A DNA stretch of 64,000 nt from Agromyces rhizosphaerae (GTDB taxonomy: Bacteria > Actinomycetota > Actinomycetes > Actinomycetales > Microbacteriaceae), in assembly GCF_027925245.1 (NCBI RefSeq), contig NZ_BSDP01000001.1:1302001-1366000 (forward strand). The letters are read 5' to 3'. The notes below the pieces were generated by a model. It worked only from the letters and a program-made list of their open reading frames with translations, had not been told where the DNA came from and did not search any database. Positions 42,281 to 49,988 of this stretch are shown one piece after another; within the stretch, counting starts at the first letter, position 1, and each line of letters begins with the position of its first letter. Both the position numbers and the translations under genes were made by a program.

Positions 42281-43249
42281 ATGCCCACCACCGCGGAACC
42301 CCGCGTCGCCATCTACCTCGACTTCGACAACATCGTCATCTCGCGGTACGACCAGCTGCACGGAGACATGTCCTACCGGCGCGACACCGGCAGGCGCTCC
42401 TCGACCGCCAAGGCCGAGACCGCCACGAAGCTCGAGGCCGCCACGGTCGACGTCGACGCCGTGCTCGACTTCGCCGCGACCTTCGGCACGATCGCCGTCG
42501 CGCGCGCCTACGCGGACTGGTCGAACCCGGTGAACGCGAGCTATCGCAGCCAGCTCATCGACCGCGCGGTCGACCTCGTGCAGCTGTTCCCGCTCTCGGC
42601 GACCAAGAACGGCGCCGACATCCGCCTCGCGGTCGACGCCGTCGAGGACCTCTTCCGGCTCGACGACCTGACGCACGTGGTGATCGTCGCGGGCGACTCG
42701 GACTACGTCGCACTCGCGCAGCGCTGCAAGCGACTGAGCCGCTACGTCGTCGGCATCGGCGTCGCCGGCGGCACGAGCCGCGCGCTGACGGCCGCGTGCG
42801 ACGAGTTCGCCGACTACGACGCACTCCTGCAGACCGACGCGGACGTGGAGGAGGACGAGCGGGCGGCCGAGGAGGAGGCCGCCGCGGCGGCGAAGTCCGG
42901 CGGCGGGAAGGCCGCGTCGAAGGGGTCGTCGGGCGGCAGGAAGAAGGGCGGGTCCGCGTCGGAGGACGCCGACTCGGGGGCATCCGATGCCGAGCCCGAA
43001 GCCACGCCGTCGACCCGGCATCCCGGCCGCCTGCTGATCAAGGCGCTCGAGCTGCTGCGGGCGAAGAACGACGACGAGTGGCAGCAGTCCGGCGCGGTCA
43101 AGAACCAGATGCTGCGGATGGATCCGGGCTTCCAGGAGCGCCGGCTCGGCTTCGGATCGTTCACCGACTTCCTGAAGTCGAGGGGCGGCGTGGTCGAGGT
43201 CGACGAGACGCCTCCGCACCGCGTCCGCATCCGCCCGAAGAAGGGCTAG
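42281..43249 (+). CDS. NYN-domain ribonuclease-like protein with C-terminal OST-HTH/LOTUS domain
   Basis: 322-residue protein. The NYN (PIN-like) domain spans about 8-180: acidic metal-site residues are in YLDFDNIVIS, GADIRLAVDAVE and VIVAGDSDYVALA. A 70-residue linker of Glu/Ala, then Lys/Gly/Ser and acidic repeats separates it from a C-terminal OST-HTH-like domain (about 250-322, RLLIKALELLRAKNDDEW to the Arg/Lys-rich end), which is thought to bind RNA. Such proteins are predicted RNA-processing or decay nucleases; targets are unknown. No partner gene nearby explains its role. Confidence 0.88.
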   Translation: MPTTAEPRVAIYLDFDNIVISRYDQLHGDMSYRRDTGRRSSTAKAETATKLEAATVDVDAVLDFAATFGTIAVARAYADWSNPVNASYRSQLIDRAVDLVQLFPLSATKNGADIRLAVDAVEDLFRLDDLTHVVIVAGDSDYVALAQRCKRLSRYVVGIGVAGGTSRALTAACDEFADYDALLQTDADVEEDERAAEEEAAAAAKSGGGKAASKGSSGGRKKGGSASEDADSGASDAEPEATPSTRHPGRLLIKALELLRAKNDDEWQQSGAVKNQMLRMDPGFQERRLGFGSFTDFLKSRGGVVEVDETPPHRVRIRPKKG

Positions 43250-43286
43250 GGCGCCGCACGGCACGAACGGCGTGGAGAATGGCGGG

Positions 43287-44207
43287 GTGACCGACGCAGC
43301 CCTCACCGTGACCGTGCCCGATGCGACCCTGCGCGACGCGCTCGGCCCACTGCCCGAGGGCGTGAACGTGTTCGAGTGGGACTTCCAGGGCCCGCCGCCG
43401 GCACCGGAGCTCGACCTCGTGGTGCCGCCGTACATGGGCGGCAACGCGGTGCTGCGCGCGCTCGAGGGCGTGCCCGTGCGGCTCGTGCAGAGCCAGTCGA
43501 TCGGGTACGACGGCGTCGCCGGCGTGCTGCCGGCGGGGCACGTGTTCGCCAACGCGACGACCGTGCACGAGACCTCGACCGCCGAGCTGGCGCTGGCGCT
43601 CGTGCTCGCGGCGCAGCGGGGCATCCCGCGATTCGTCCGGGCCGCAGACGAGGGGCGCTGGGCGCCGGTGGCGCTGCCGAGCCTCGCCGACCGGCGCGTG
43701 CTGCTCCTGGGCTACGGCGGCGTGGGGGTCGCGATCGAGGACCGCCTGCTGCCGTTCGAGGCGGTCGTGACGCGCGTCGCGAGCCGCGCGCGCGAGAGCG
43801 ACCGCGGGCGCGTGCACGGCATCGATGAGCTGCCCGAGCTGCTGCCCGACGCCGAGATCGTGATCGTCGGACTGCCGCTGTCGGACGCCACGCGTGGCCT
43901 CGTCGACGACGCGTTCCTCTCCGCGCTCCCCGACGACGCGCTCGTCGTGAACGTCGGCCGCGGGCCGGTCGCCGACACCGACGCGATCCTGGCGCACGCG
44001 CACCGGCTGCGCTTCGCGCTCGACGTCGTGGATCCGGAGCCGCTGCCCGACGGGCATCCGCTCTTCGCCGCACCGAGCGTGCTGATCAGCCCGCACGTGG
44101 GCGGTGCCTCCAGCGCCATGCTCCCCCGCATGGCCGCGCTCGTGCGCCGCCAGGTCGCGCACCTGCTCGCGGGCGAGGAGCCCGAGAACGTGGTGCTGCG
44201 CACCTGA
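43287..44207 (+). CDS. D-2-hydroxyacid dehydrogenase (NAD-dependent)
   Basis: 306-residue phosphoglycerate-dehydrogenase-family enzyme reducing 2-oxoacids or oxidising D-2-hydroxyacids. The NAD motif is LLGYGGVGVAIEDRL at about 140, the catalytic Arg is in VVNVGRGPVADTDAIL at about 222, Glu/Asp in LDVVDPEPLP, and His in SPHVGGASS at about 272. Chosen start GTG 43287 has GGAG 9 bases upstream; GTG 43272 would add MENGG and place that site inside the gene. It follows the NYN gene by 37 bases, though no functional link is evident. Confidence 0.88.
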   Translation: MTDAALTVTVPDATLRDALGPLPEGVNVFEWDFQGPPPAPELDLVVPPYMGGNAVLRALEGVPVRLVQSQSIGYDGVAGVLPAGHVFANATTVHETSTAELALALVLAAQRGIPRFVRAADEGRWAPVALPSLADRRVLLLGYGGVGVAIEDRLLPFEAVVTRVASRARESDRGRVHGIDELPELLPDAEIVIVGLPLSDATRGLVDDAFLSALPDDALVVNVGRGPVADTDAILAHAHRLRFALDVVDPEPLPDGHPLFAAPSVLISPHVGGASSAMLPRMAALVRRQVAHLLAGEEPENVVLRT

Positions 44208-44226
44208 CGGCGCGGGGTTCCCCGAG

Positions 44227-44889
44227 TCAGGGAGTCGCGCGGCGGGCGACGGACTCCGCGGCGAGCGCCCAGCCCCACATGAGGGGGAGCATGACGCTGC
44301 CCATCGACGTGATCTCGGTGATGACGAAGAACCCCGGGAGGAACGCGATGAGCAACCACGCCGTCGTGCGCGGACGGAACCCGCGACGCAGCAGCACGAT
44401 GCCGAGCGCCGCGCCGCCGAGGCCGATCACGAGTGCGGCCGCGAGGCCGACGAGGAAGAAGAGGTCGGTCCACGGCGTGTAGTAGTCGCCGGTCAGCGCG
44501 AGCGTGAGCAGGCCGTAGGCGCCGAGCTGCACGCGCCAGAGCACGCGCTCCGCGCCCACCGGTCGGCGGCTCCGGTACGCGAGCACGGCGGCGGCGAGGA
44601 ACGCGAGGCACACGGGCAGCCATATCTTCCCGTAGGTCCAGTACACGAAGAGCGGGTCGCCCCAGTCGAGCAGGGGCCGCAGCGCGTCCATCGAGGGAAC
44701 CGACCACGCGGCCAGCAGCGGCGATGCGAGGTCCTCGGGGTGCGAGGCGGCACGGCTCAGGGCGTGCAGCTGGCCGGCGACGGTGCCGAACGCGGCGAAG
44801 ACCCATGCGAGGGTCGCGATCAGGCGGGCGTGCGCGGGCGCGACCCGCCGGATGTCCGGCCGTTCGGAGGCGAGGGTGTCGGTGGTCAT
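44227..44889 (-). CDS. Multi-span membrane protein of unknown function
   Basis: 220-residue hydrophobic protein with about five predicted membrane segments (near residues 25-43, 85-103, 115-135, 145-170 and 175-205) and short polar loops. Not recognised as a named family. AAGGAG is 7 bases before the ATG at 44889. It is divergent from the histidine kinase gene 183 bases away, so it may be a target of, or sensed with, that two-component system. The intergenic palindrome TCCTCC-CACA-GGAGGA lies between them. Confidence 0.75.
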   Translation of the reverse strand: MTTDTLASERPDIRRVAPAHARLIATLAWVFAAFGTVAGQLHALSRAASHPEDLASPLLAAWSVPSMDALRPLLDWGDPLFVYWTYGKIWLPVCLAFLAAAVLAYRSRRPVGAERVLWRVQLGAYGLLTLALTGDYYTPWTDLFFLVGLAAALVIGLGGAALGIVLLRRGFRPRTTAWLLIAFLPGFFVITEITSMGSVMLPLMWGWALAAESVARRATP

Positions 44890-45020
44890 GTCGGTGCTCC
44901 TTCTCGGTGCGTGTCGGTCGGTGGTGCGACGAGGTGTCGGCACCGAGGCTAGGAACGCAGGCCACCCGCGGTCGTCGTGCCGCCGGATGCGATGCGTGGA
45001 CTCCGGAAGGACCCGGCGTG

Positions 45021-45036
45021 TCCTCCCACAGGAGGA
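45021..45036. promoter_or_regulatory. Palindrome in the divergent kinase/membrane-protein promoter
   Basis: TCCTCC-CACA-GGAGGA is a perfect inverted repeat 35 bases upstream of the histidine-kinase start. LuxR-type response regulators bind dyads of this size, so it may be the binding site of the regulator at 46199. A -10-like TAGCAT (45060-45065) ends 6 bases before the GTG at 45072, suggesting a leaderless kinase message. Confidence 0.45.
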
Positions 45037-45071
45037 TGTGCCGCCGGATGCGGCGGGCGTAGCATCCCCAC

Positions 45072-46202
45072 GTGAGGCCGCGGATCCACCCCGTCGACAT
45101 CGCGATCGCCGCGATCGTGCTGGTGCTCGGCCAGCTCGAGGCGTGGGCCGGGATCGGCGCGATGACCATGCCCGGGCCCGACTGGGCCCGCGGCCTCGCC
45201 TACGGGCTCGCTGCCGTGCTGCTGGTCTTCCGTCGTGCTCGGCCGCTCGCCGTGCTCACCGCGGTCGCGATCGTGCTGCTCGCGGAGTTCGCGCTCGCGG
45301 GCGCCCCCGAGGGCTACGCGTTGCTGCTCGCGCCGCTCGTCGCGATCTACACCGTCGGGCGCTGGGTCGCGATGCCGACCTCGCTGTGGGGCATCCTCGT
45401 CGGCACGGTGCTCTGGGCGGGCTGGGCCTGGACGGATCCACTGAACACGACCCTCGAGGACCGGCTGTTCGCCCTCGTCTGGCTCGCGCCGTGGGTGATC
45501 GCATGGCTGGTGGGCGCACTCGTGCGCACCACGGCGACCCTGCGCGAGCAGCGGCGCGCCGAGCGCGCGGCGCGCGAGTCGAGGGCGATCGCTGAGGAAC
45601 GCAACCGCATCGCACGCGAACTGCACGACGTGGTCGGACACGGCCTGTCCGTGATGACCGTCCAGGCCGCCGCGGTGCGCCGCCGGCTCCGCCCCGACCA
45701 GGCGACGGAGCGCACCGCGCTCGAGGCGGTGGAGGCGGTCGGGCGGGAGTCGCTCGCAGAGATGCGCCGACTGGTGGGGGTGCTCCGCACGGACGAGGCG
45801 GCCAGCCGCGAGCCGCCGCCCGGCCTCGGCACGGTCGGCCGCGTCGCCGACCGGGTCACCGCGGCCGGCCTGCCCGTCACCGTCACCACGACGGGCGCCG
45901 CCCGGGACCTCCCGATCGCGCTCGACATCGCGGCGTTCCGCGTCGTGCAGGAGGGGCTCACGAACGCCATGCGCCACGCGACCGGCGCGACGCGGGTCGA
46001 CGTGGACGTGGACTTCGGGGATCGCGCGCTCTCGCTCCGGGTTCGGGACGACGGCGTCGGTCCGATCGATACGGGAGGATTCGGCGCCGGGCTCACCGGC
46101 CTGCGCGAGCGGGTGACGCTCCACGAGGGAGACCTGAGCTTCGGGCCGGGACCCGACGGCGGCTGCGAACTGCGCGCCGAGCTCCCGTGGCCGGCCGCAT
46201 GA
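45072..46202 (+). CDS. Sensor histidine kinase, NarL/DesK type
   Basis: 376-residue kinase. Four or five membrane spans fill residues 8-145. A short coiled region leads to the HisKA_3 dimerisation helix, with the phospho-acceptor His in IARELHDVVGHGLSVM (about 190). The HATPase domain follows, with NAMRHATGA (N-box, about 300), DDGVG and GAGLTGLRERV (G-boxes). The small extracellular loops suggest that it senses a membrane-associated or intracellular cue. It overlaps the response-regulator gene by 4 bases (ATGA), its cognate partner. Confidence 0.93.
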   Translation: MRPRIHPVDIAIAAIVLVLGQLEAWAGIGAMTMPGPDWARGLAYGLAAVLLVFRRARPLAVLTAVAIVLLAEFALAGAPEGYALLLAPLVAIYTVGRWVAMPTSLWGILVGTVLWAGWAWTDPLNTTLEDRLFALVWLAPWVIAWLVGALVRTTATLREQRRAERAARESRAIAEERNRIARELHDVVGHGLSVMTVQAAAVRRRLRPDQATERTALEAVEAVGRESLAEMRRLVGVLRTDEAASREPPPGLGTVGRVADRVTAAGLPVTVTTTGAARDLPIALDIAAFRVVQEGLTNAMRHATGATRVDVDVDFGDRALSLRVRDDGVGPIDTGGFGAGLTGLRERVTLHEGDLSFGPGPDGGCELRAELPWPAA

Positions 46203-46900
46203 ACGCCGGGGCCGTGCTGCCGGCCGGACCGGACGCCGCACCGATCCGCGTGCTCATCGCCGACGACCAGGCGCTCGTGCGCACCGGGTTCCGGATGATC
46301 CTCGAGATCGAGCCCGACCTCGAGGTCGTGGGCGACGTCGCCGACGGGGCGCAGGCGCTCGAGGCGGCGCGGGCACTCGCCCCCGACGTGGTGCTCATGG
46401 ACGTGCGCATGCCGCGGATGGACGGCATCGCCGCGACGCGCGCGATCGCCGAGGACCCCGCCGCGACGGGGCGCGTCGTGATGCTCACCACGTTCGACGT
46501 CGACGAGTACGTCTACGACGCGCTGCAGGCGGGTGCGAGCGGGTTCCTCCTGAAGGACGTGCAGCCCGAGCTGCTCGTGGCGGGCATCCGCGCCGTGCAC
46601 GCCGGCGACTCGCTGCTCGCCCCGGCGGTGACCCGCCGCATGATCGAGACGTTCGTCGCCCGGCCGCGCGCGGCGGCCGACTCGTCCGCGCTCGCCGCCC
46701 TCACCGAGCGCGAGCGCGAGGTGCTCGCGCTCGTCGCCCGCGGCCGCACCAACGGCGAGATCGCTCGCGACCTGTACGTGTCGGAGACGACCGTCAAGAC
46801 CCACGTCGGTCGAGTGCTCGCGAAGCTCGGCGCCCGCGATCGGGTGCAGGCGGTCATCATCGCGTACGAGACGGGGCTCGCACAGGCGCCAGGGGGCTGA
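46199..46900 (+). CDS. LuxR/NarL-type response regulator
   Basis: 233-residue regulator. The receiver domain (about 15-130) has acidic pocket ADDQ, phospho-acceptor Asp in VVLMDVRMPRMDG (about 68), Thr in VVMLTTFDVDEY and Lys in GFLLKDV. The C-terminal LuxR helix-turn-helix (about 165-225) has LTEREREVLALVARGRTNGE and SETTVKTHVGRVLAKLG. ATG 46199 overlaps the kinase stop; an upstream GTG at 46187 is less likely. Probable target: the divergent membrane-protein gene and itself. Confidence 0.93.
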   Translation: MNAGAVLPAGPDAAPIRVLIADDQALVRTGFRMILEIEPDLEVVGDVADGAQALEAARALAPDVVLMDVRMPRMDGIAATRAIAEDPAATGRVVMLTTFDVDEYVYDALQAGASGFLLKDVQPELLVAGIRAVHAGDSLLAPAVTRRMIETFVARPRAAADSSALAALTEREREVLALVARGRTNGEIARDLYVSETTVKTHVGRVLAKLGARDRVQAVIIAYETGLAQAPGG

Positions 46901-46936
46901 CATGTGGTCTGACCTCGGTGTAGCATGGTCGGACCA
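46897..46936 (+). promoter_or_regulatory. Promoter with paired LldR/FadR-type operators
   Basis: CTGACA (46897-46902) and TAGCAT (46921-46926) are 18 bp apart. TGGTCTGACCT (46905-46915) and the perfect palindrome TGGTCGGACCA (46926-46936) match the TNGTNNNACNA pattern known for LldR of related actinobacteria. Their centres are 21 bp apart, two helical turns. They overlap the spacer and the start point, so repression by the next gene's product is likely. Confidence 0.75.
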
Positions 46937-46953
46937 CACACGAGGAGCTCTCA

Positions 46954-47730
46954 GTGACGACGACGCCCGGCACCGTGCCCGACGCAGAATCGCCCCGCGC
47001 CTGGAAGTCCGTGCTCGAGCACGTCGAGCGCGCGCTCCTCGACGGCTCGCTGCAGCCCGGCGACCGGCTCCCCGGCGAGCGCCAGCTCTCGACCGACCTC
47101 GGCGTCGGCCGCTCGAGCGTGCGCGAGGCGTTCCGGGTGCTCGAGGTGCTGGGGCTCATCCGCACGCGATCCGGCTCGGGCCCGAACGCAGGCGCGATCA
47201 TCGTCGCGACCCCGCGCGGCGGCATGTCGGCGCTCATGCGCCTGCAGGTCGCGGCACAGGGCTTCCCGGTCGACGACGTCGTGCGCGCGAGGCTCCTGCT
47301 CGAGGCATCCGTCGCCGGTGAACTCGCCGCCGCGGTGCACGACCACGACCTGGGCGACGCGATGCAGCTCCTCGACGCCATGGAGCCGCCGGGGCTCGAC
47401 CCCGACGAGTTCCTGGTGCTCGACGCGCAGTTCCACGTGGCGCTGGCGGAGGCATCCGGCAACCAGGTCATCACCGCGATGATGGCCGGCCTGCGCAGCG
47501 CGATCGAGGGGTACGTGCTCGCGGGCGTGCCGCACATCCGCGACTGGGGCGCGATGGCCGACCGGCTGCGCGACGAGCACCGCGAGATCGTGCACGCCAT
47601 CGAGCGCGGCGACGCGGCCGATGCCGAGGCGCGCATCCGCGACCACATCACCGGGTACTACGCCGAGTCCCTGCTCGAGGTGCCCGACCGACCCGCGGAC
47701 CCGGCGCACGCCGCGGCATCCGCGACCTGA
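46954..47730 (+). CDS. GntR-family regulator, LldR/FadR-like
   Basis: 258-residue FCD-type repressor. The winged helix (about 15-80) contains [23 protein letters not shown] and the wing [12 protein letters not shown]. The FCD domain (about 95-235) has ligands in [14 protein letters not shown] and [17 protein letters not shown] start with GAGGAG 6 bases upstream. It lies 32 bases before the L-lactate dehydrogenase gene and so is probably a lactate-responsive repressor. Its upstream dyads fit the LldR consensus. The name lldR is probable, not proven. Confidence 0.88.
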   Translation: MTTTPGTVPDAESPRAWKSVLEHVERALLDGSLQPGDRLPGERQLSTDLGVGRSSVREAFRVLEVLGLIRTRSGSGPNAGAIIVATPRGGMSALMRLQVAAQGFPVDDVVRARLLLEASVAGELAAAVHDHDLGDAMQLLDAMEPPGLDPDEFLVLDAQFHVALAEASGNQVITAMMAGLRSAIEGYVLAGVPHIRDWGAMADRLRDEHREIVHAIERGDAADAEARIRDHITGYYAESLLEVPDRPADPAHAAASAT

Positions 47731-47762
47731 CCGACCGACCCGACACACGAAGGAAGACGCAC

Positions 47763-49253
47763 ATGGTGCAGCGACAGATGCCGAACCCCAAGGAGCTCGC
47801 GCAGCTCATGCGGTTCAAGACCCCGACCCTGAACCCCACGGACCGCCGCCTCGACGCCGCGCTCACGATCGCCGACCTGCGCGCGATCGCCAAGCGCCGC
47901 ACGCCGAAGGCCCCGTTCGACTACACCGAGGGCGCCGCCGAGGGCGAGCTCTCGCTGGCCCGCGCGCGGCAGGCGTTCCAGGACGTCGAGTTCCACCCGT
48001 CGATCCTGCGCAACGTGCCGGTCGTCGACACGAGCCGCGAGGTGCTCGGTGAGCGCAGCGCCCTGCCGTTCGGCATCGCGCCGACCGGGTTCACGCGCCT
48101 CATGCAGACCGAGGGCGAGGAGGCCGGCGCGGGTGCCGCGGGCGCAGCGGGCATCCCGTTCACGCTGTCGACCCTCGGCACGACCTCGATCGAGGGCGTC
48201 AAGGCCGCCAACCCGAACGGCCGCAACTGGTTCCAGCTCTACGTCATGCGCCAGCGCGAGATCTCCTACGGCCTCGTGCACCGCGCCGCCGCCGCGGGCT
48301 TCGACACGCTGTTCTTCACCGTCGACACCCCGGTCGCCGGCGCCCGTCTGCGCGACAAGCGCAACGGCTTCTCGATCCCGCCGCAGCTCACGGTCGGCAC
48401 GGTGATCAACGCGATCCCCCGCCCGGCGTGGTGGATCAATTTCCTCACCACCCCGCCGCTCGAGTTCGCGTCGCTGTCGTCGACCGGCGGCACCGTGGGC
48501 GAGCTGCTCGACTCGGCGATGGACCCGACGATCTCGTTCGACGACCTCGACGTGATCCGCGAGATGTGGCCGGGCAAGATCGTCGTCAAGGGCGTGCAGA
48601 CCGTCGAGGACGCCAAGCTCCTCGCGGGCCGCGGCGTCGACGGCATCGTGCTCTCGAACCACGGCGGCCGCCAGCTCGACCGCGCGCCCATCCCGTTCCA
48701 CCTGCTGCCGCACGTCGTGCGCGAGGTCGGCGACGACATGGAGGTGCACCTCGACACGGGCATCATGAACGGCGCCGACATCGTCGCGTCGATCGCGCTC
48801 GGCGCCCGCTTCACGCTCATCGGCCGCGCGTACCTCTACGGCCTCATGGCCGGCGGCCGCCGCGGCGTCGACAAGACCATCTCGATCCTCCGCACCGAGA
48901 TCGAGCGCACCATGAAGCTGCTCGAGGTCTCGACGCTCGACGAGCTCGGCCCGCAGCACGTGACCCAGCTGTCGCGCCTGGTGCCCGTGGCCAAGACGGT
49001 GACGGATGCCGCGGAGCAGGCGACCGCCTCGAAGCCAGCCACCGTGCGCACCAACCGGTCGACGGGCGCGGCGAAGTCGGGCGGCGCGAAGACCGCGACG
49101 AAGACCACCGCGACGAAGGCGACCGGCACGAAGACCACGGCCGCGAAGTCGTCGTCGAAGTCCACCGGCACCCGCACGGCCAAGAAGGCGACCACGTCGA
49201 CGGCGACGGGCACGGCCGGCACGACACCGTCGACCGACTCGTCGAGCTCCTAG
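47763..49253 (+). CDS. lldD: FMN-dependent L-lactate dehydrogenase with lysine-rich C-terminal tail
   Basis: 496-residue alpha-hydroxyacid oxidase family protein; residues 1-410 are the FMN TIM barrel. Marks include [51 protein letters not shown] (flavin Lys) and [13 protein letters not shown] (catalytic His/Arg). It oxidises L-lactate to pyruvate at the membrane. Residues about 420-496 are a repetitive Ala/Lys/Thr/Ser tail ([18 protein letters not shown] style), like histone H1 tails, not found in usual LldD. GAAGGAAG precedes the ATG. Lactate from rhamnose degradation is a likely substrate source. Confidence 0.93.
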   Translation: MVQRQMPNPKELAQLMRFKTPTLNPTDRRLDAALTIADLRAIAKRRTPKAPFDYTEGAAEGELSLARARQAFQDVEFHPSILRNVPVVDTSREVLGERSALPFGIAPTGFTRLMQTEGEEAGAGAAGAAGIPFTLSTLGTTSIEGVKAANPNGRNWFQLYVMRQREISYGLVHRAAAAGFDTLFFTVDTPVAGARLRDKRNGFSIPPQLTVGTVINAIPRPAWWINFLTTPPLEFASLSSTGGTVGELLDSAMDPTISFDDLDVIREMWPGKIVVKGVQTVEDAKLLAGRGVDGIVLSNHGGRQLDRAPIPFHLLPHVVREVGDDMEVHLDTGIMNGADIVASIALGARFTLIGRAYLYGLMAGGRRGVDKTISILRTEIERTMKLLEVSTLDELGPQHVTQLSRLVPVAKTVTDAAEQATASKPATVRTNRSTGAAKSGGAKTATKTTATKATGTKTTAAKSSSKSTGTRTAKKATTSTATGTAGTTPSTDSSSS

Positions 49254-49261
49254 TCCTCGGG

Positions 49262-49306
49262 GCTCGCGGGCCGGCCGGCGCCCCCGGCGTCAGTCGGCCC
49301 GCGAGC
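49262..49306. terminator. Hairpin between convergent lldD and basic-protein genes
   Basis: GCTCGCGGGCCG (49262-49273) pairs perfectly with CGGCCCGCGAGC (49295-49306). It starts 9 bases after the lldD stop and covers the last codons of the opposite gene. A bidirectional terminator is the simplest reading; no T-run is visible. Confidence 0.7.
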
Positions 49307-49814
49307 TCGACCGGGTCGCGAGCGACGCGGTCGTCACCGACAGCGATGCCGCGCTCGCCATCTTCTGCACCGCCTTCAGCTGCTTGCGGCGCTGCTTGAG
49401 CGCCTTGCGCTTGGCGGCGGCGTTGCGCTTCTGGATGCGCCTGGCGGCGCGGGTCGTGCGCGCCTCGGCGCGATCCGCGGAGCGCACGACGCGGCGCTTC
49501 GCCTTCCTCGCCGACTTCGCGGCTCGACCGGGCGCGTCCTTGGCGTCGTGACGCACCGAGCGTGCGACCTCGGTCGCGCGGGCGACGGCGGCGTCGACAC
49601 GGCGTCTCGCCTTCCTCGGGAGCGACGCGGCAAAGGCGGATGCCTCGCGAGCGGCCTGCACCGCCTGGTCGGCGGCGTCCGCCGCATCGCGCCGGGCTCG
49701 ACGCGACGCCTGCGCAGCGCGCTCGGCCGCGGCCCGCGCCTTCCGCGTCGACTCCCTGCGCTTCGCCTTCGCACGCTTGGACACACGCTCGCTCGTGCGC
49801 TTCGAGCCGGCCAT
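49290..49814 (-). CDS. Highly basic Ala/Arg/Lys-rich protein, histone-like in composition
   Basis: 174-residue protein made almost entirely of Ala, Arg, Lys, Ser and acidic residues, predicted as long helices: MAGSKRTSERVSKRAKAKRR at the start, RRARRDAADAADQAVQAARE in the middle and RIQKRNAAAKRKALKQRRKQ near the end. No known domain recognised. The composition suggests nucleic-acid or cell-wall binding. AGGGGAGCAGG just before the ATG is a fair ribosome site, and codon third positions are G/C as in real genes here. It faces lldD, whose tail has a similar composition. An antisense artefact is possible but less likely. Confidence 0.65.
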   Translation of the reverse strand: MAGSKRTSERVSKRAKAKRRESTRKARAAAERAAQASRRARRDAADAADQAVQAAREASAFAASLPRKARRRVDAAVARATEVARSVRHDAKDAPGRAAKSARKAKRRVVRSADRAEARTTRAARRIQKRNAAAKRKALKQRRKQLKAVQKMASAASLSVTTASLATRSSSRAD

Positions 49815-49988
49815 CCTGCTCCCCTCCCCCGCACGCGCGCGGTCGGCGCGAGTACCGCTCCAGTCTGGCACCGGTGCACCCTCGAGGGCCACGGAGTCGG
49901 CCCCGCGTCTCCACAGGCGCCGGCGTTCGGGGTGGATTCACACGCGCGCACCCCGCTAGCGTGTCCGCAGGCGTGCGGAGGGCGGGGC

